Shown here piece after piece: positions 1 through 9,657 of a stretch of DNA of 64,000 nt. Position 1 is the stretch's first letter, and every line of letters starts with the position of its first letter. Under the pieces are notes generated by a model, which saw nothing but the letters and a program-made list of their open reading frames with translations, was not told the origin of the DNA and made no database searches. This stretch comes from Pohlia nutans (taxonomy: Eukaryota; Streptophyta; Bryopsida; Bryales; Mniaceae): the NCBI GenBank assembly GCA_022496805.1, contig CM040107.1, positions 14,185,501-14,249,500 of the forward strand, given 5' to 3'. The translations under genes were made by a program, and so were the position numbers.

Positions 1-360
1 GGGAACCGTGTCTTATGTAGAATCTTTAAGACTCATTTGTCGAGCACTTTAAATACCTATTCTTGTCGTGCAAGTGGCGGACTTGGAGGTCGAGGCTTCA
101 CTGTTTGGAATGGCTTCAAAGCAGCAGATAGAGGTGGAGAGCATTGGTCAGGGGATCGAAGATGACTAGATGGAGACAAAGTGCACTGAGGATGAAGGTG
201 AGCCTTTGGGTCTTGTTTCACCTTCCTCAATAGCTAGAGTTTTGAGTATTTCGAGCATTCAGATTCTGAGGTTTCAAGCTCTGGGGTTTCAAGTTCTGAG
301 TGCTAGCTCTGACCTCATAGGTCAAGCTCGTGAGCGACTGAAGGTTTCAAGTTCTGAGTA
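1..360. other. Left edge, no gene recognised
   Basis: No conserved coding region is visible. The stretch contains short reiterations of a GTTTCAAGTTCTGAG-like phrase near 265-360 and leads into the 64-bp tandem array. Short open frames here look like by-products of the repeat. Confidence 0.4.
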
Positions 361-680
361 GTGACCATGTTTTGCTCGCCTTATTGGTGTGCTGGTACCA
401 GCATTGCGCTTAGGGTTTCCTCCGTTGTTCAAGTTTTGCTCGCGCTTTTGGTCTGCCGGTACCAGCAATGCAATTTTCGATTCCTCACGTGTTCAAGTTT
501 TGCTCGTGCTTTAGGTTTGCCGGTACCAGCACTACGATTTTGGTTTCCTCCAATGTTCAAAATTTGCTCGCGCTTTTGGTTTGCCGGTAGTGGCACTGCA
601 GTTTTGGTTTCCTCAAGTGTTCAAGTTTTGCTGGCGCTTTTGGTCTGCCGGTACTGGCACTACGATTTTGGCTTCTTCCT
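361..680. repeat. Five-copy 64-bp tandem repeat with palindromic core
   Basis: The core GCCGGTACCAGC and its variants begin at 391, 455, 519, 583 and 647, exactly 64 bp apart. Each unit also has GTTCAAGTTTTGCTCGCGC and a TTTGGTTTCCTC phrase. The core GCYGGTACYRGC is close to a perfect palindrome (GCCGGTACCGGC). The open frame spanning it carries the repeat and is not convincing as a gene. Confidence 0.85.
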
Positions 681-783
681 TTCCACAATGTCTTTAAAAT
701 TAGCGTGGCCAACATAAATTGAACAAAAAAGTATAAATACACATACATATGTAACCTCCAGCAGAATCAAACTTGAGGATTCT

Positions 784-1440
784 CAATCTTGTCACGGCCA
801 CTTCAAGAGCCCAACTGGACTGCCAGCACCAGCAGTCCTTTGTCCACAATTTCAAGGGCGCAAAATATACCATTGGAAAGGTATTCTCAAGCCCTTTCCA
901 ATGTTATATTAGACGCATCTAGATTCAAAAAATTGCAGTCGCTAAACCAAAAAGAAACTCTAGTAGAATCAAACTTGAGAATTTTCAATCTTGTCACGGC
1001 CGCTTGGGGACCCCTACCGGACATTCGGTACCGGCAGTCCTCTTTTCACAATTTCAAGGGCGCATAATATACCATTGGAAAGGTTTTCTCAAGACCTTTC
1101 TAACGGTATATTACACGCCCCAAGATTCAAAAAATTGCAGTCGCTACAGGGAAAAGAAACAGAATCAAACTAGATAATCAGACTAGCAGAATCAAACTAC
1201 AGAATTTTCAATTTTATCATGGCCGATTCGGGACCCCAATTGGACTGCCGGTACTGGCAGTCCTTTATCCACAATTTCAACGGTCATAATATACCATTGG
1301 AAAGGTATTCTTAAGACCTTTTCAACAGTATATTACACGTTTAAAGATTTAAAAATTGTAGTCCGTTCATCGCTAAGAAACTCTAGCAGCATTAAACTTG
1401 AAAATTCTCAATCCCGTTATGGCAGCTTCGGGACCCCATT
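784..1440. repeat. About 200-bp tandem repeat, four copies
   Basis: Units start near 784, 986, 1209 and 1409 with a CAATCTTGTCACGGCC-like phrase; the last is partial. Each full unit has an inverted repeat with arms GGACTGCC and GGCAGTCC around a GGTACY centre (best near 1233), then a conserved CACAATTTCAAGGGCG and an ATACCATTGGAAAGG block. The GGTAC-centred palindrome links it to the neighbouring 64-bp array. Confidence 0.8.
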
Positions 1441-1499
1441 CGGTTGTGACTGACCTTTTTGATTTTTGTAGAGAATAGTTTCTATTTTTTTAGATTAAT

Positions 1500-2320
1500 T
1501 TTAAGAACCCTGTGATAAAGATCAGGTGTCTACGTTGTGCTTGACAACGACCCCTGCTCACCTCATTCGGTGCCGGCTACCCTCCAAATAGGGTGTTTAA
1601 GTCTGTAGAACAAAATTTCAAGATTTTAGAATAAATTTTAAGAACCGAGTGGTAGAGAACAGGGTGTCTAGTTTGTGCTTGACATGGCCCCGCCCCCACC
1701 CTGGCGGATGCCAGCCACTTTCCAAATATAGTGGTTGAGTTTGTAGAAAAGAAATTTAAATTTTCAGAATCAATTTTTAGAACCATGTGTTAATGATCAG
1801 GGTATCTAGTTTGTGTTTGACAAGGGCCCCTGCCACCCCCACCGGTGCTAGCTACCCTCCAAACAGTGTTTTTGAGTTTGTAGAGAAACAATTTCAAATT
1901 TTTTGAATCAATTCTAAGAACCATGCGTTAAAGATCAATGGATCTAGTTTGTGTATGACATGGCCCCCCCACACGCCAGTGAATGAGAACTCGGTGTCTT
2001 GTTTGTGATGGCTACCCTCCAAACAATTTGTTTCAATTTATGAAAAAAAATCTCAAATTTTTATAATCAATTTTTTGAAACCAATGTGAAAGATCAGGGT
2101 GTCTAGTTTGTGCATCACATGGGCCCCTCCTACTCAAGCCGGTGTCGGCTACCATCCAAGTAGTGTGTTTGAGTTTGTAGAAAAAAATTCGAATTTTTAG
2201 ATTTAAGTTTATAAACAGAGTATTTGTGAACAGTGTCTAGTTTGTGCTTGACAAGGGCAGCCCCACCCCAGCCAGTGCTGGCTACTCTCTATTTATAGTG
2301 TTTGAGTTTCCATCATATAT
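1500..2320. repeat. Degenerate tandem repeat of about 130-145 bp, about six copies
   Basis: The phrase TCTAGTTTGTGCTTGACA recurs near 1527, 1667, 1802, 1940, 2099 and 2233. Each is followed by a GC-rich block ending CCGGTGCCGGCTACC, then GTGTTTGAGTTTGTAGA and a T/A-rich tail. The CCGGTGCCGG core is near-palindromic and resembles the GCCGGTACCGGC core upstream. No coding potential seen. Confidence 0.8.
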
Positions 2321-2779
2321 TTTTATAATCATGCTTTAGATATCATAACAACTCACATCAAGTGATTTTGTAAATACTTCAAGAATGGATGCGGATGGTG
2401 ATTCTCAAGAAAATGAAGATGACATTGAAGGTGCTCATTCATTCGTCATAATTTTGCTCTTTACATGTCGTGATTTGACCATTGAAACACTAAATTTTGT
2501 GACTATATTTTGTTGATGTTGACTTTGTTGACCTAAAAGAAAGTACTCAAAGAGGACGGCTAAGCGAGCGAGATGCTCATTCCTAGCTCAATTCCATTTT
2601 GTTGAGCGAGACTCCAAACATAAGATCTCAAATTGACTGTCTTTGATTCCAACCCTGTCACAAATCTAGGTTGCTCATTCACCTTTGTAGAATAGTATGC
2701 CTTCTTGTTGTGAGATCATTTCTCATGAATGACATTATGAAACTGACGTCACATTTTATAAAGACTGGATAGTTGGAAG
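2321..2779. other. Spacer, no gene recognised
   Basis: AT-rich unique-looking DNA between the tandem arrays and the ParB-gene remnant. It may include decayed 5' exons of that remnant, but I could not align any. Confidence 0.35.
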
Positions 2780-3690
2780 GCAATGGTGTTTTCTATGTGG
2801 CCATTGAAGATAACAAAGGTATTTAAGACTAAACTTGTTACTCCAAAGCTTACATTTATGAAGAGTTCACTCTCCACGAAATCAATTGGTACAATTTCTA
2901 TGACTCAAAGTTTGATATCGTCATGTTGCATTTCATCCTCTCAAACCGATACATGTTCTAATTTAATTGTTTCTGCAGGAGAAACAAGAAGTCCCATGTC
3001 ACTTCAAACCTTGTGCACCGACCCTATCGAGTTCCTAACATTGGTTCCCAACCTCTCTCATATTTCCAGTCTTTGGTGTCACCAGAAGAGCTTTGACTAT
3101 TTGAGATACTGCAGAAAGGTTCCAAGACTAATACTTGGTTCACACTAGCCGTTGACTCTCTCAATGCTCTTTTCAATCAGGTATACCACTCTTTCTACAA
3201 TACAACTTTTTTTTATCCTATTTTGGTTTCATTATCTTAGCAAATCTCCATGAGTTTTGTTGTATTTTAAATGCAACAAGAGATTAAAGAAGCCGTTGCT
3301 ATTGCTCAGAGGAAGTTCTATAAGAAGTATCCCAATCCAGAAGATTGGACCGCCAAAAGACTTGATGAGTTTGTAAACAAAGTTGTGAAGAAAACCAAGG
3401 TTCACTATAAGAGTGAGTTGAAGAAGATGCTTCTTGTTGTTGATCCATTCAACACTTCATCCTTCCTTGATGAAGTGAAATCTCACTATGAATGTCACGA
3501 TGAAGAACCAAAGATGAAAATTGAGAAGTTGTGGATGCTTGAAACATGCGCCATAGATCTTTCAAAGGAGGTTCTCTGGCTTGAACGCTGAAATCAACCT
3601 CTTGTTCTTTGAGTTCAACTCAGATTTCCCAAGGTTGGATTCAGTGATGACATGTTCTTAGTCTGGCTTCATGAAGCTACTTGGTGGTCT
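2780..3690 (+). pseudogene. Decayed paralogue of the ParB-like gene at 31-35 kb
   Basis: Translated segments align in order with the intact gene at 31034-34824. A segment at about 2977-3180 ends FTLAVDSLNALFNQ before GTATAC, matching WYHLTSDAFCNFLYQ before an intron. The 3271-3591 segment (EIKEAVAIAQ..KSELKKMLLVVDPFN..KMKIEKL) matches REISNAQETAIRE..KSDMERMLAIADPRN..EMHIEKL. After a frame break near 3590, KVGFSDDMFLVWLHEATWWSY before GTATGT matches LRPWVEIAAFWAG. The intron between the IADPRN and EMHIEKL parts of the intact gene is absent here, while the flanking introns remain. The ParB motif is not recognisable upstream. It looks like an old, partial copy. Confidence 0.65.
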
Positions 3691-4357
3691 TATGTATGTA
3701 CCTTAATTTCTTTGCAATCTGATTTGATTCAATGATTGTAGAATTGTGCATTGAATAACTTATCACACATTGTTATAACATCATACTCATTAAAATGAGA
3801 GTATACTCTGAAAATGAGAGTTTAGATGTGTCACAATATCCATGAATTTGATTTGAACATGCAACACAAATGGAGTGAAATCGTTACTTTGCAAGAGAAT
3901 TGAGACACTGGCCATTGAAATGTAACGTAATATATGTTTATTTATAGAAATTGCATTGAGCAATAGACAATTGGTGAAGAATTGTTGCTTATCATTACCA
4001 GAAGGAGCTACACTCTAATAGCATTTAGGTACAAGATACACAACTAAACTACGGTTCTGTACATCACTACAGTATACTACTTCTGTATAGTAATCGCAAA
4101 TACAATGCCAAATGGTATCATGAATGCGATCGCGTCTTAAGTTCAGCTAATTCCTTCAACCTAAGTTCAGCTGCTGCCTTCAACATCTGAGGATCACGAG
4201 TATAGCCAGTATATATCGAACATCGTTGTATCGAGATCTATCGCCTTTATTGCGCCAACATCCGTTCCTCCCACACATCTCGAACAGGAGGGGATCTCCT
4301 TCTGAAAAATTCGTCGTGTGACTGAGTCTCTCAAAGACCCTCATTCAATGAAGGGTG
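3691..4357. other. Spacer, no gene recognised
   Basis: AT-rich DNA with a local duplication of a TTCCTTCAACCTAAGTTCAGCT phrase (split here by a few bases) near 4140-4175. No coding region or clear repeat boundary seen. Confidence 0.35.
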
Positions 4358-5076
4358 TCAAGTACGCAAGGGAGCACGAGGAGGCACAAAAACACGGGAT
4401 AGGGTAGGTGGAGGCGCGACAATTGATTGCCCGATAGGTTTCGTAGATTGCCGGTTAGGTTTCGAAGATGCCCGAGGGCGTGGCAACGGCAGAACCTTCA
4501 AAGGGGAAGATGCGGAATAGGGTGTAGGATTCACAACCCGAGATTCGTATCCATTCGTTTTCAACTTGGATTCTCCACCTGCAGACTACATCCAAGTAAC
4601 AGACGTATGAGTATATGTGAATGTCTCATGACAATAAAAGCATGAGATGCAAGAAATGGATGAGTATTTAACTTCACGTGCACCTCTACGATAATAAGAT
4701 CCTCCTTCTCAGAATCATCGTAAAGCTTCCTCTGAGGCGGTCCAACAGCACTTGATCGGTTATTCGGGGAAGGAGGCTTGGCTCGTGCTTTCAGAGGCGA
4801 AGGTGAACTCACAGGTCGTGGTCTTTTACCACCGCAGGGTGGGCTGTCTTCAACACCATGATTGATTGGCTTGACAGAAAAGTCCATTGTCGATTGCGTA
4901 GTAGCTGCCGAGTACATGATATGCCCCAGCCCACTCTGCGAAATTGTGTATTGTCTGTAGTCCAAAATCGAATCAGCAGAAGTAGCGCAACGGCAATCAA
5001 AATCATTGTCCATATCCGAAAAAGAACGCAACACCTGAATACGAAAAGATTTCAGAGGAGATCTCAACAAGAATAG
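4358..5076 (-). CDS. Hypothetical downstream exons, Ser/Pro/Arg-rich
   Basis: An open frame from about 5060 down to 4670 encodes SFSDMDNDFDCRCATSADS, then a basic Ser/Pro-rich stretch (CGGKRPRPVSSPSPLKARAK) ending in the acidic/hydrophobic SEKEDLIIVEVH. It begins just after a possible acceptor (TATTCAG/GTGTTGCG) and ends at a possible donor. The end resembles that of the exon at 6347-6639 (DIPDAILLEVHISLP), so this could be a duplicated linker exon. A further open stretch at 4564-4358 is also Ser/Pro-rich. I recognise no domain. It may be a separate gene, a 3' extension, or non-functional. Confidence 0.3.
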
Positions 5077-5348
5077 AGTGATTGTGCTACTGTCGATTCA
5101 ACTCGACTCGAGTTAAAGGCAGCCAGCTATGACTAGGCAACAAGGATTACGAACAATGTCAAATCAACTTGACTCGAGTTGAATGGAGGCAGCAACGAAC
5201 ATGAATCATACAGATCTAAACCATGAACGTGGTAAATGAGAGAATACTCGCGTGTGATTCTATGATTAACACTGCGCTGCAACAATAGAGTCACACGCAA
5301 CACCTGAATACGAAAAGATTTCAGAGGAGATCTCAACAAGAATAGAGT
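5026..5348. repeat. 54-bp direct duplication (5026-5079 and 5295-5348)
   Basis: Two copies starting ACGCAACACCTGAATACG and ending AACAAGAATAGAGT appear identical and lie 269 bp apart. The right copy abuts the 3' end of the FCP1-like exon and the left copy abuts the hypothetical exon start. A tandem duplication of an exon edge is the simplest reading. Confidence 0.8.
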
Positions 5349-5369
5349 AACAATGTACTAAATCCATCA

Positions 5370-6176
5370 TCAACGAATTGACTGATCTGACATTAGAGTC
5401 TTAGAATTCTCTATGGCTGTCATGAGTTCATCATATTCTTGCATATCGGGCTCCACAATGAGCATCCGACACCCAATGTTATCTTCCCGGCGGAAAGACA
5501 GCAAGCCCTGACCCCAGCACTGATGCAGCCGTTGGATCCAAGGGAGGAGCTCGTCAACCAAGAATCTATCAACAGCATGATGCTGCCACCATGACATGGG
5601 CAGAACAACATTCTTTGGTTCATTAAGGACGTGCTTCTCACGGCTATCGTCTACGATGATGGTGTTTGAAGAGCTAAACTTGGAATTCTGGGGTTCAAAC
5701 AGTTTGTCCAAGGGTTTGAGGAATAAGTCCTTGTTAGTCCCCTTCACTTTCAGAATGGACAACTTATTCCGCAGTCTACAATACTTGATAACATCGCAGG
5801 AATCTTGCCCCATTATATGCAACGGGGGCTGTAGACCCCTGAATAAGTATTCGCAAATCAATTTAGTTGTGGTAGTCGCCATGGAACTCCATACGGAGAC
5901 ATATGCGACAAGCGATAACTCACGAAGGAACTCAAGACAGTGCAGACGAACATAGACGGCCTTGGGACCAACCACCGCGGGTAGAACAGAAGAATGGGGT
6001 TGCGAGATGTCATTATACACTTGGTCCTTGGCCATGTGTCTTCGTTCCAGACAGACACAAAGAATACCATTGAGATCCAGAATGACATTGAGCCATCTGC
6101 CTACCGCGCTGGATAGAAACGCATGATCGACAGTCTCCACTGCTGCACCTACCCCACTGTGCGATAGACTGGTCCC
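5370..6176 (-). CDS. FCP1/NLI-interacting-factor-like HAD phosphatase domain, catalytic Asp changed
   Basis: This exon, read right to left, starts after an acceptor (CTGAATAG/GGGACC) and ends in TGA at 5370. It encodes the HAD phosphatase order: motif I LNVILDLNGILCV; then VRLHCLEFLREL; motif II VSVWSSM; a conserved Lys in FLKPLDKLFE; and motif IV NTIIVDDSREKHVL followed by PMSWW. FCP1/SCP phosphatases use DxDx(T/V); here the second Asp is Asn (DLNG), so phosphotransfer is probably lost or altered. The fold is clear from motif order; the substrate is unknown. It joins the exon at 6347-6639 in phase 0. Whether it belongs to the same transcript as the ParB and methyltransferase-like exons upstream is likely but unproven. 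Confidence 0.65.
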   Translation of the reverse strand, partial: GTSLSHSGVGAAVETVDHAFLSSAVGRWLNVILDLNGILCVCLERRHMAKDQVYNDISQPHSSVLPAVVGPKAVYVRLHCLEFLRELSLVAYVSVWSSMATTTTKLICEYLFRGLQPPLHIMGQDSCDVIKYCRLRNKLSILKVKGTNKDLFLKPLDKLFEPQNSKFSSSNTIIVDDSREKHVLNEPKNVVLPMSWWQHHAVDRFLVDELLPWIQRLHQCWGQGLLSFRREDNIGCRMLIVEPDMQEYDELMTAIENSKTLMSDQSIR

Positions 6177-6346
6177 CTATTCAGAAGGAGGAGAGACAAA
6201 TGTGCAGACAATTAAGGACTGCACTAACACATTTTTGACTGACCCAAGTCATTGCAAAACGAATATGAAATCCCAACAAAGATCCAAAATCAAACGCAGA
6301 ATCGCCGAATGAAATAGAACCGTTTGCCATGAACATGATGACTTAC

Positions 6347-6639
6347 AGGATTGTCTGATGGATTGGTCATCGGTGCAGGATCGGGGACGACGACGGAGGA
6401 TGGAAGCGAAATGTGGACCTCGAGCAAAATAGCGTCAGGAATGTCGGAGTCACTCTTGTTGTCCACACGCATGGCGTCACAATTAGAAGTGGATGCTAGG
6501 CGATCACGTTCTACCCCGTTGAAGGACTCTGAAGCTACGACTTGCTCCATAGTAAGCAGACGCTGAGGACTACTCAAATGCCTCGGGGACGCAGCAGGGG
6601 ATGGATTTTCGCATGGTATATTCAGGACATTGGCAGAGC
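6347..6639 (-). CDS. Linker exon, low complexity, upstream of the FCP1-like exon
   Basis: Bounded by an acceptor (CATCGCGCAG/GCTCTGCC) and donor (AATCCT/GTAAGT). It encodes a Ser/Pro- and acid-rich stretch with DNKSDSDIPDAILLEVHI. It splices in phase 0 to the FCP1-like exon. The phase does not match the simplest donor of the exon at 6901-7796, so either a small exon is missing or there is a break between them. No domain recognised. Confidence 0.45.
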
Positions 6640-6900
6640 CTGCGCGATGCGAAAGTGCAATAGAATAATATGTAAGAAGCAGCATTATATTTCATTCTCG
6701 GTAAAAATGAGCAGCATTTACAAAAAAGGAGTAGCATTTACAAAAATGTCCAGCATAATTGTTTTAATAGTATTGTCATGTCCTAGTTCAGATATGAACT
6801 AACAAAACTCCTATATCCTGATGCTAGGGATCCCCGTGAAACTGAAAGCGAAATTCAACTCAAGTCGAGTTAAATGAAAAAAAAGATCACAAAGATGAAC

Positions 6901-7796
6901 CTTGGGGGCACATCTGACGCCTCAAGTTCCATCGCATCACAAGTAATGTCGACCTCCGGTTCTAGACCTGTATCTGGACTGGGGTCATTCTGAGATCGAT
7001 CTTCCTCTTGATCCGTCTGCCCGGTATTAGATGCTGGTGTAGGTGATGCACTTGAAGTCTCGCGGGTGACGGGGGCAGAAGGAGACTGACGAGTGGCAGC
7101 TCCACTATCGGAGGAGTTCGCCGGCCGATTTGACAGTAGGAGTTGTCCGCCATGACCATGCGCTGGATCGAGCATCATCATCGGCCTCGGTCCACATTCT
7201 GCAACCAACGTCTTTACCATTGAAAGGATCTTCTCCGTCATTAATAAGGTCCACTTGTCATCATGGGCCTTTCGCTGTCGCTCCATCATATCAAACATGA
7301 GCTGGTTCGTACGCTCCTCCATCTTCATCATCTTGTCTGAAAGGCGGTCGAATAGTGCCTCAGCTACATCAACACCTCCACCTTCCTTTCGTTTCTTCTT
7401 TCCTGACTTGGAAATGGGAGAAGGATCTGGCATCCACGAATCAGATGAGTGAGTCTCGCCATCTTCATTTGGCTGCGAACATGATCCGAGACCGGTATGG
7501 GGCGTCACAGGAACCTGCAATCCCGGCAGTCCGATGTCTTCATCCTCACTTGAAGAATGTAGTATGAATGGTTTAGTGATGTCCTTGCCACGGTTGGCTT
7601 GGCTAGACTCTCGTGGCCTCTTGCCCTTGCCGGATGAGGAGGCTTCTTTGTCGCCTCTCTTAGGATGTTGAGACTCATCAACGTTGTATCCGAGCTCAAA
7701 ATCCCTCCTGTCTAAGTTGACGACCTTCTTAGACAGGTCAAGAAACGCAGCGGTCTCGCTGCTTGGCCCGATGATGTAATTTTCCAACGAATTCAT
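6901..7796 (-). CDS. End of methyltransferase-like fold plus long charged linker
   Basis: The exon starts after TCATAATCCAG with MNSLENYIIGPSSET..FLDLSKKV. Joined in phase 0 to the previous exon's FGGGKLSCAAW, this resembles the stretch after motif I in beta-class DNA methyltransferases (FxGxG..AA..LGR.YIGIE). The rest is a basic, Ser-rich region with likely nuclear-localisation runs (KGKRPRE, KSGKKKRKEGG), a Met/Glu-rich helix (DRLSDKMMKMEERTNQL) and a Ser/Thr/Pro-rich tail. The donor is probably CCCCCAAG/GTTCATC; a palindrome copy lies just beyond it at 6854-6874. The role of the linker is unknown. Confidence 0.55.
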
Positions 7797-8140
7797 CTGG
7801 ATTATGAAACAAAATAGCATAAGAGGTTGGTGATTGAACGACACAAATCATGAAGAGTCAATACCAAGACATTTCAACTCGAATCGAGTTGAAAGTATCA
7901 TATAGAGTTACTCCCGAGACAGTTCAACTCGATTCGAGTTGAAAGTTCAACTCTACACTATTGAAGCCACGGTAAGCAGATCCTAAGACAGAATTGATTT
8001 AACTCGACTCGAGTTGAATCTCTCTAACAGTCAAATGTTGAGCAGAAAGTGTTTAACTCGACTCGAGTTGAATCCAACATAGAGATAATTATAGGACTAT
8101 TCAACTCGACTCGAGTTGAATGAGTTGGTTCGGTGAGTAC
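7797..8140 (-). other. 344-bp intron packed with five 21-bp palindromes
   Basis: Donor GTACTC and acceptor TCATAATCCAG join two phase-0 exons whose junction restores a methyltransferase-like motif, so the intron is well supported. Palindrome copies lie at 7873, 7923, 7998, 8052 and 8100 and make up about 30% of the intron. Each has arms close to TTCAACTCGA/TCGAGTTGAA around one variable base. Confidence 0.7.
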
Positions 8141-9502
8141 CCAGGCAGCACACGACAGTTTCCCACCACCAAACACGATCAGCACTGCGTCCCCTTCCTT
8201 GCAGAAAAGGTCTAATAACTTCAAGTAGAATTCCATTCGCAGCTCCGTGTTGTAAATCCGGTACTCCAATTCGTTGTAACCACTTGGAGTTGTGAATACC
8301 GTCGTTAATGGAGCCTCAAACAAATTGGGCAGGTTCTTGCGCCTAATCCTCAGTCCCTTCTTGAACATGTAGATAATCTGCACATTAGTGTGTGCACGCT
8401 TGCTGGTTGCGGGATGATCTTCTAACCGCTCATATTTCGCCGAAACATAATCAGCAAACTCCAGAGTGTAGTTATCTCCATATTCGGAAGCATGAAGGTG
8501 ATGCAAAATTTTTGCCTGTGCCACTTTGTCACCACAGATCCATACCCATACGGGAAGTTTAAAAACGTCGGGATCGTCGATCCCTGAGAACACGGAGAGC
8601 ACGCTGTAAAAGTACGGTGAGTCATTTGAAGACCCCGCCTGTTCAAGCGCACCAGAGAGATTTCTGAAGTCCATAATCGCCACCTTAATCCTCTTGGCGG
8701 TCGTCTCATCCCATGCGTCTGAAGTCCATTCCGTCAGGACATCCTCATCCAAATTATAGGGCCTGTAGTATGCATTGCCCTTGGGAATCTGAAACTTCCC
8801 CTTGTTGGCGAGGAACACCTTGAAGAATTCATTAGCATAGGGAGACATATCCTCAATGCTCTTTTTCTTATTGTGCGGAAGTTTGGCGGCTGTGAAGTAG
8901 TCCTCTCCAGAAGCAGTCAGCAGGACATTGAGAGCAGCTTTTGTAATTCTGAATTCCGCCTTAAAACGCTTCCAGCTGTCCTTCTTGAACTCGCCGCTGG
9001 AGCTGTAAAGGGCGAACTCTGACCGCATGCTCTGAATCTGCCTCTTCACAATGGTCTTCCTCTTGCATCTCTCCAGCCAATCCTTGTAGATGTAGCAGTT
9101 GGGATGCACACCCTTGATCTGCTTCATCGTGACTTTGGGGTAGTACTCTTTCCTTTTGGAGTCTGGCCTGTTGAGTAGGTGCTCGGCAAACCTCTTTACT
9201 TGCGCTTCGTTCAGGTTCCCCAACCACTTGAAGAACTCTCGGGTCATGACTCCATCCTTCTTCGGATTCCAACTGTTGAGTTCCTTAAACTTCTTCCCCG
9301 TATCAGGATCCATGAGTTCCCCCTGAGAGCATGCGGAAATGAGCTCGCCCCACAGGCTGTACACCTCCTCAGACGCAGTGATGATCTTCAGCTCGTTGTG
9401 AAGAGCCAGCTCCTGCTCTCTGGGCTTCTTCCCGCTCAATGCTTTCTGGGTCTTCTTTACGTCTATCAGTGCAAAGCGAAGTTTCACCGCGTCCTGGAAT
9501 TC
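8141..9502 (-). CDS. Degenerate DNA N6/N4-methyltransferase-like exon downstream of the ParB-like domain
   Basis: The exon runs from an acceptor (GCCACAG/GAATTC) to a donor (GCCTGG/GTACTC), in phase 0 at both ends. The first 270 or so residues are helical, basic and unrecognised. The last part follows beta-class methyltransferase order: KRIKVAIMDFRN at the place of motif IV (DPPY), LPVWVWICGD like motif VI, TNVQIIYMFKKG like the strand before the target domain, then LLDLFCKEGDAVLIVFGGGKL at motif X-I. A divergent copy at 61.0-61.9 kb has LMLVDY and PGDIVLDCNAMT..GASIHACRN, which supports the assignment. The catalytic DPPY tetrad is not present, so it may bind DNA or AdoMet without methylating. 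Assignment is by motif order only. Confidence 0.55.
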
Positions 9503-9657
9503 CTGTGGCATTCAATACTCGAGTACATGGATCAGTAAAACAACTCGAATCGAGTTAAACAATTTTGTCTGTCTATCCCGTGCTTAACATTAATTGAGCG
9601 TATGACCTACTCGGAATGAACGCATTCAACTCGAATCAAGTTGAACTGCATGATTAC
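9503..9657 (-). other. 155-bp intron with two palindrome copies
   Basis: Donor GTAATC after GAGAAGTACAAG and acceptor ATGCCACAG. The flanking frames join in phase 0. Palindrome copies lie at about 9539-9558 and 9625-9645; the second sits right beside the donor. Confidence 0.65.

Larger units (their letters stand above)
5097..6874. repeat. Isolated copies of the 21-bp palindrome (5097, 5164, 6854)
   Basis: Three further copies at 5097-5117, 5164-5183 and 6854-6874, each with one to three mismatches between arms. All lie outside the coding blocks of the minus-strand unit. Confidence 0.7.

Noticed and set aside
361..717. 118-residue open frame
   Set aside because: It simply translates the 64-bp tandem repeat.
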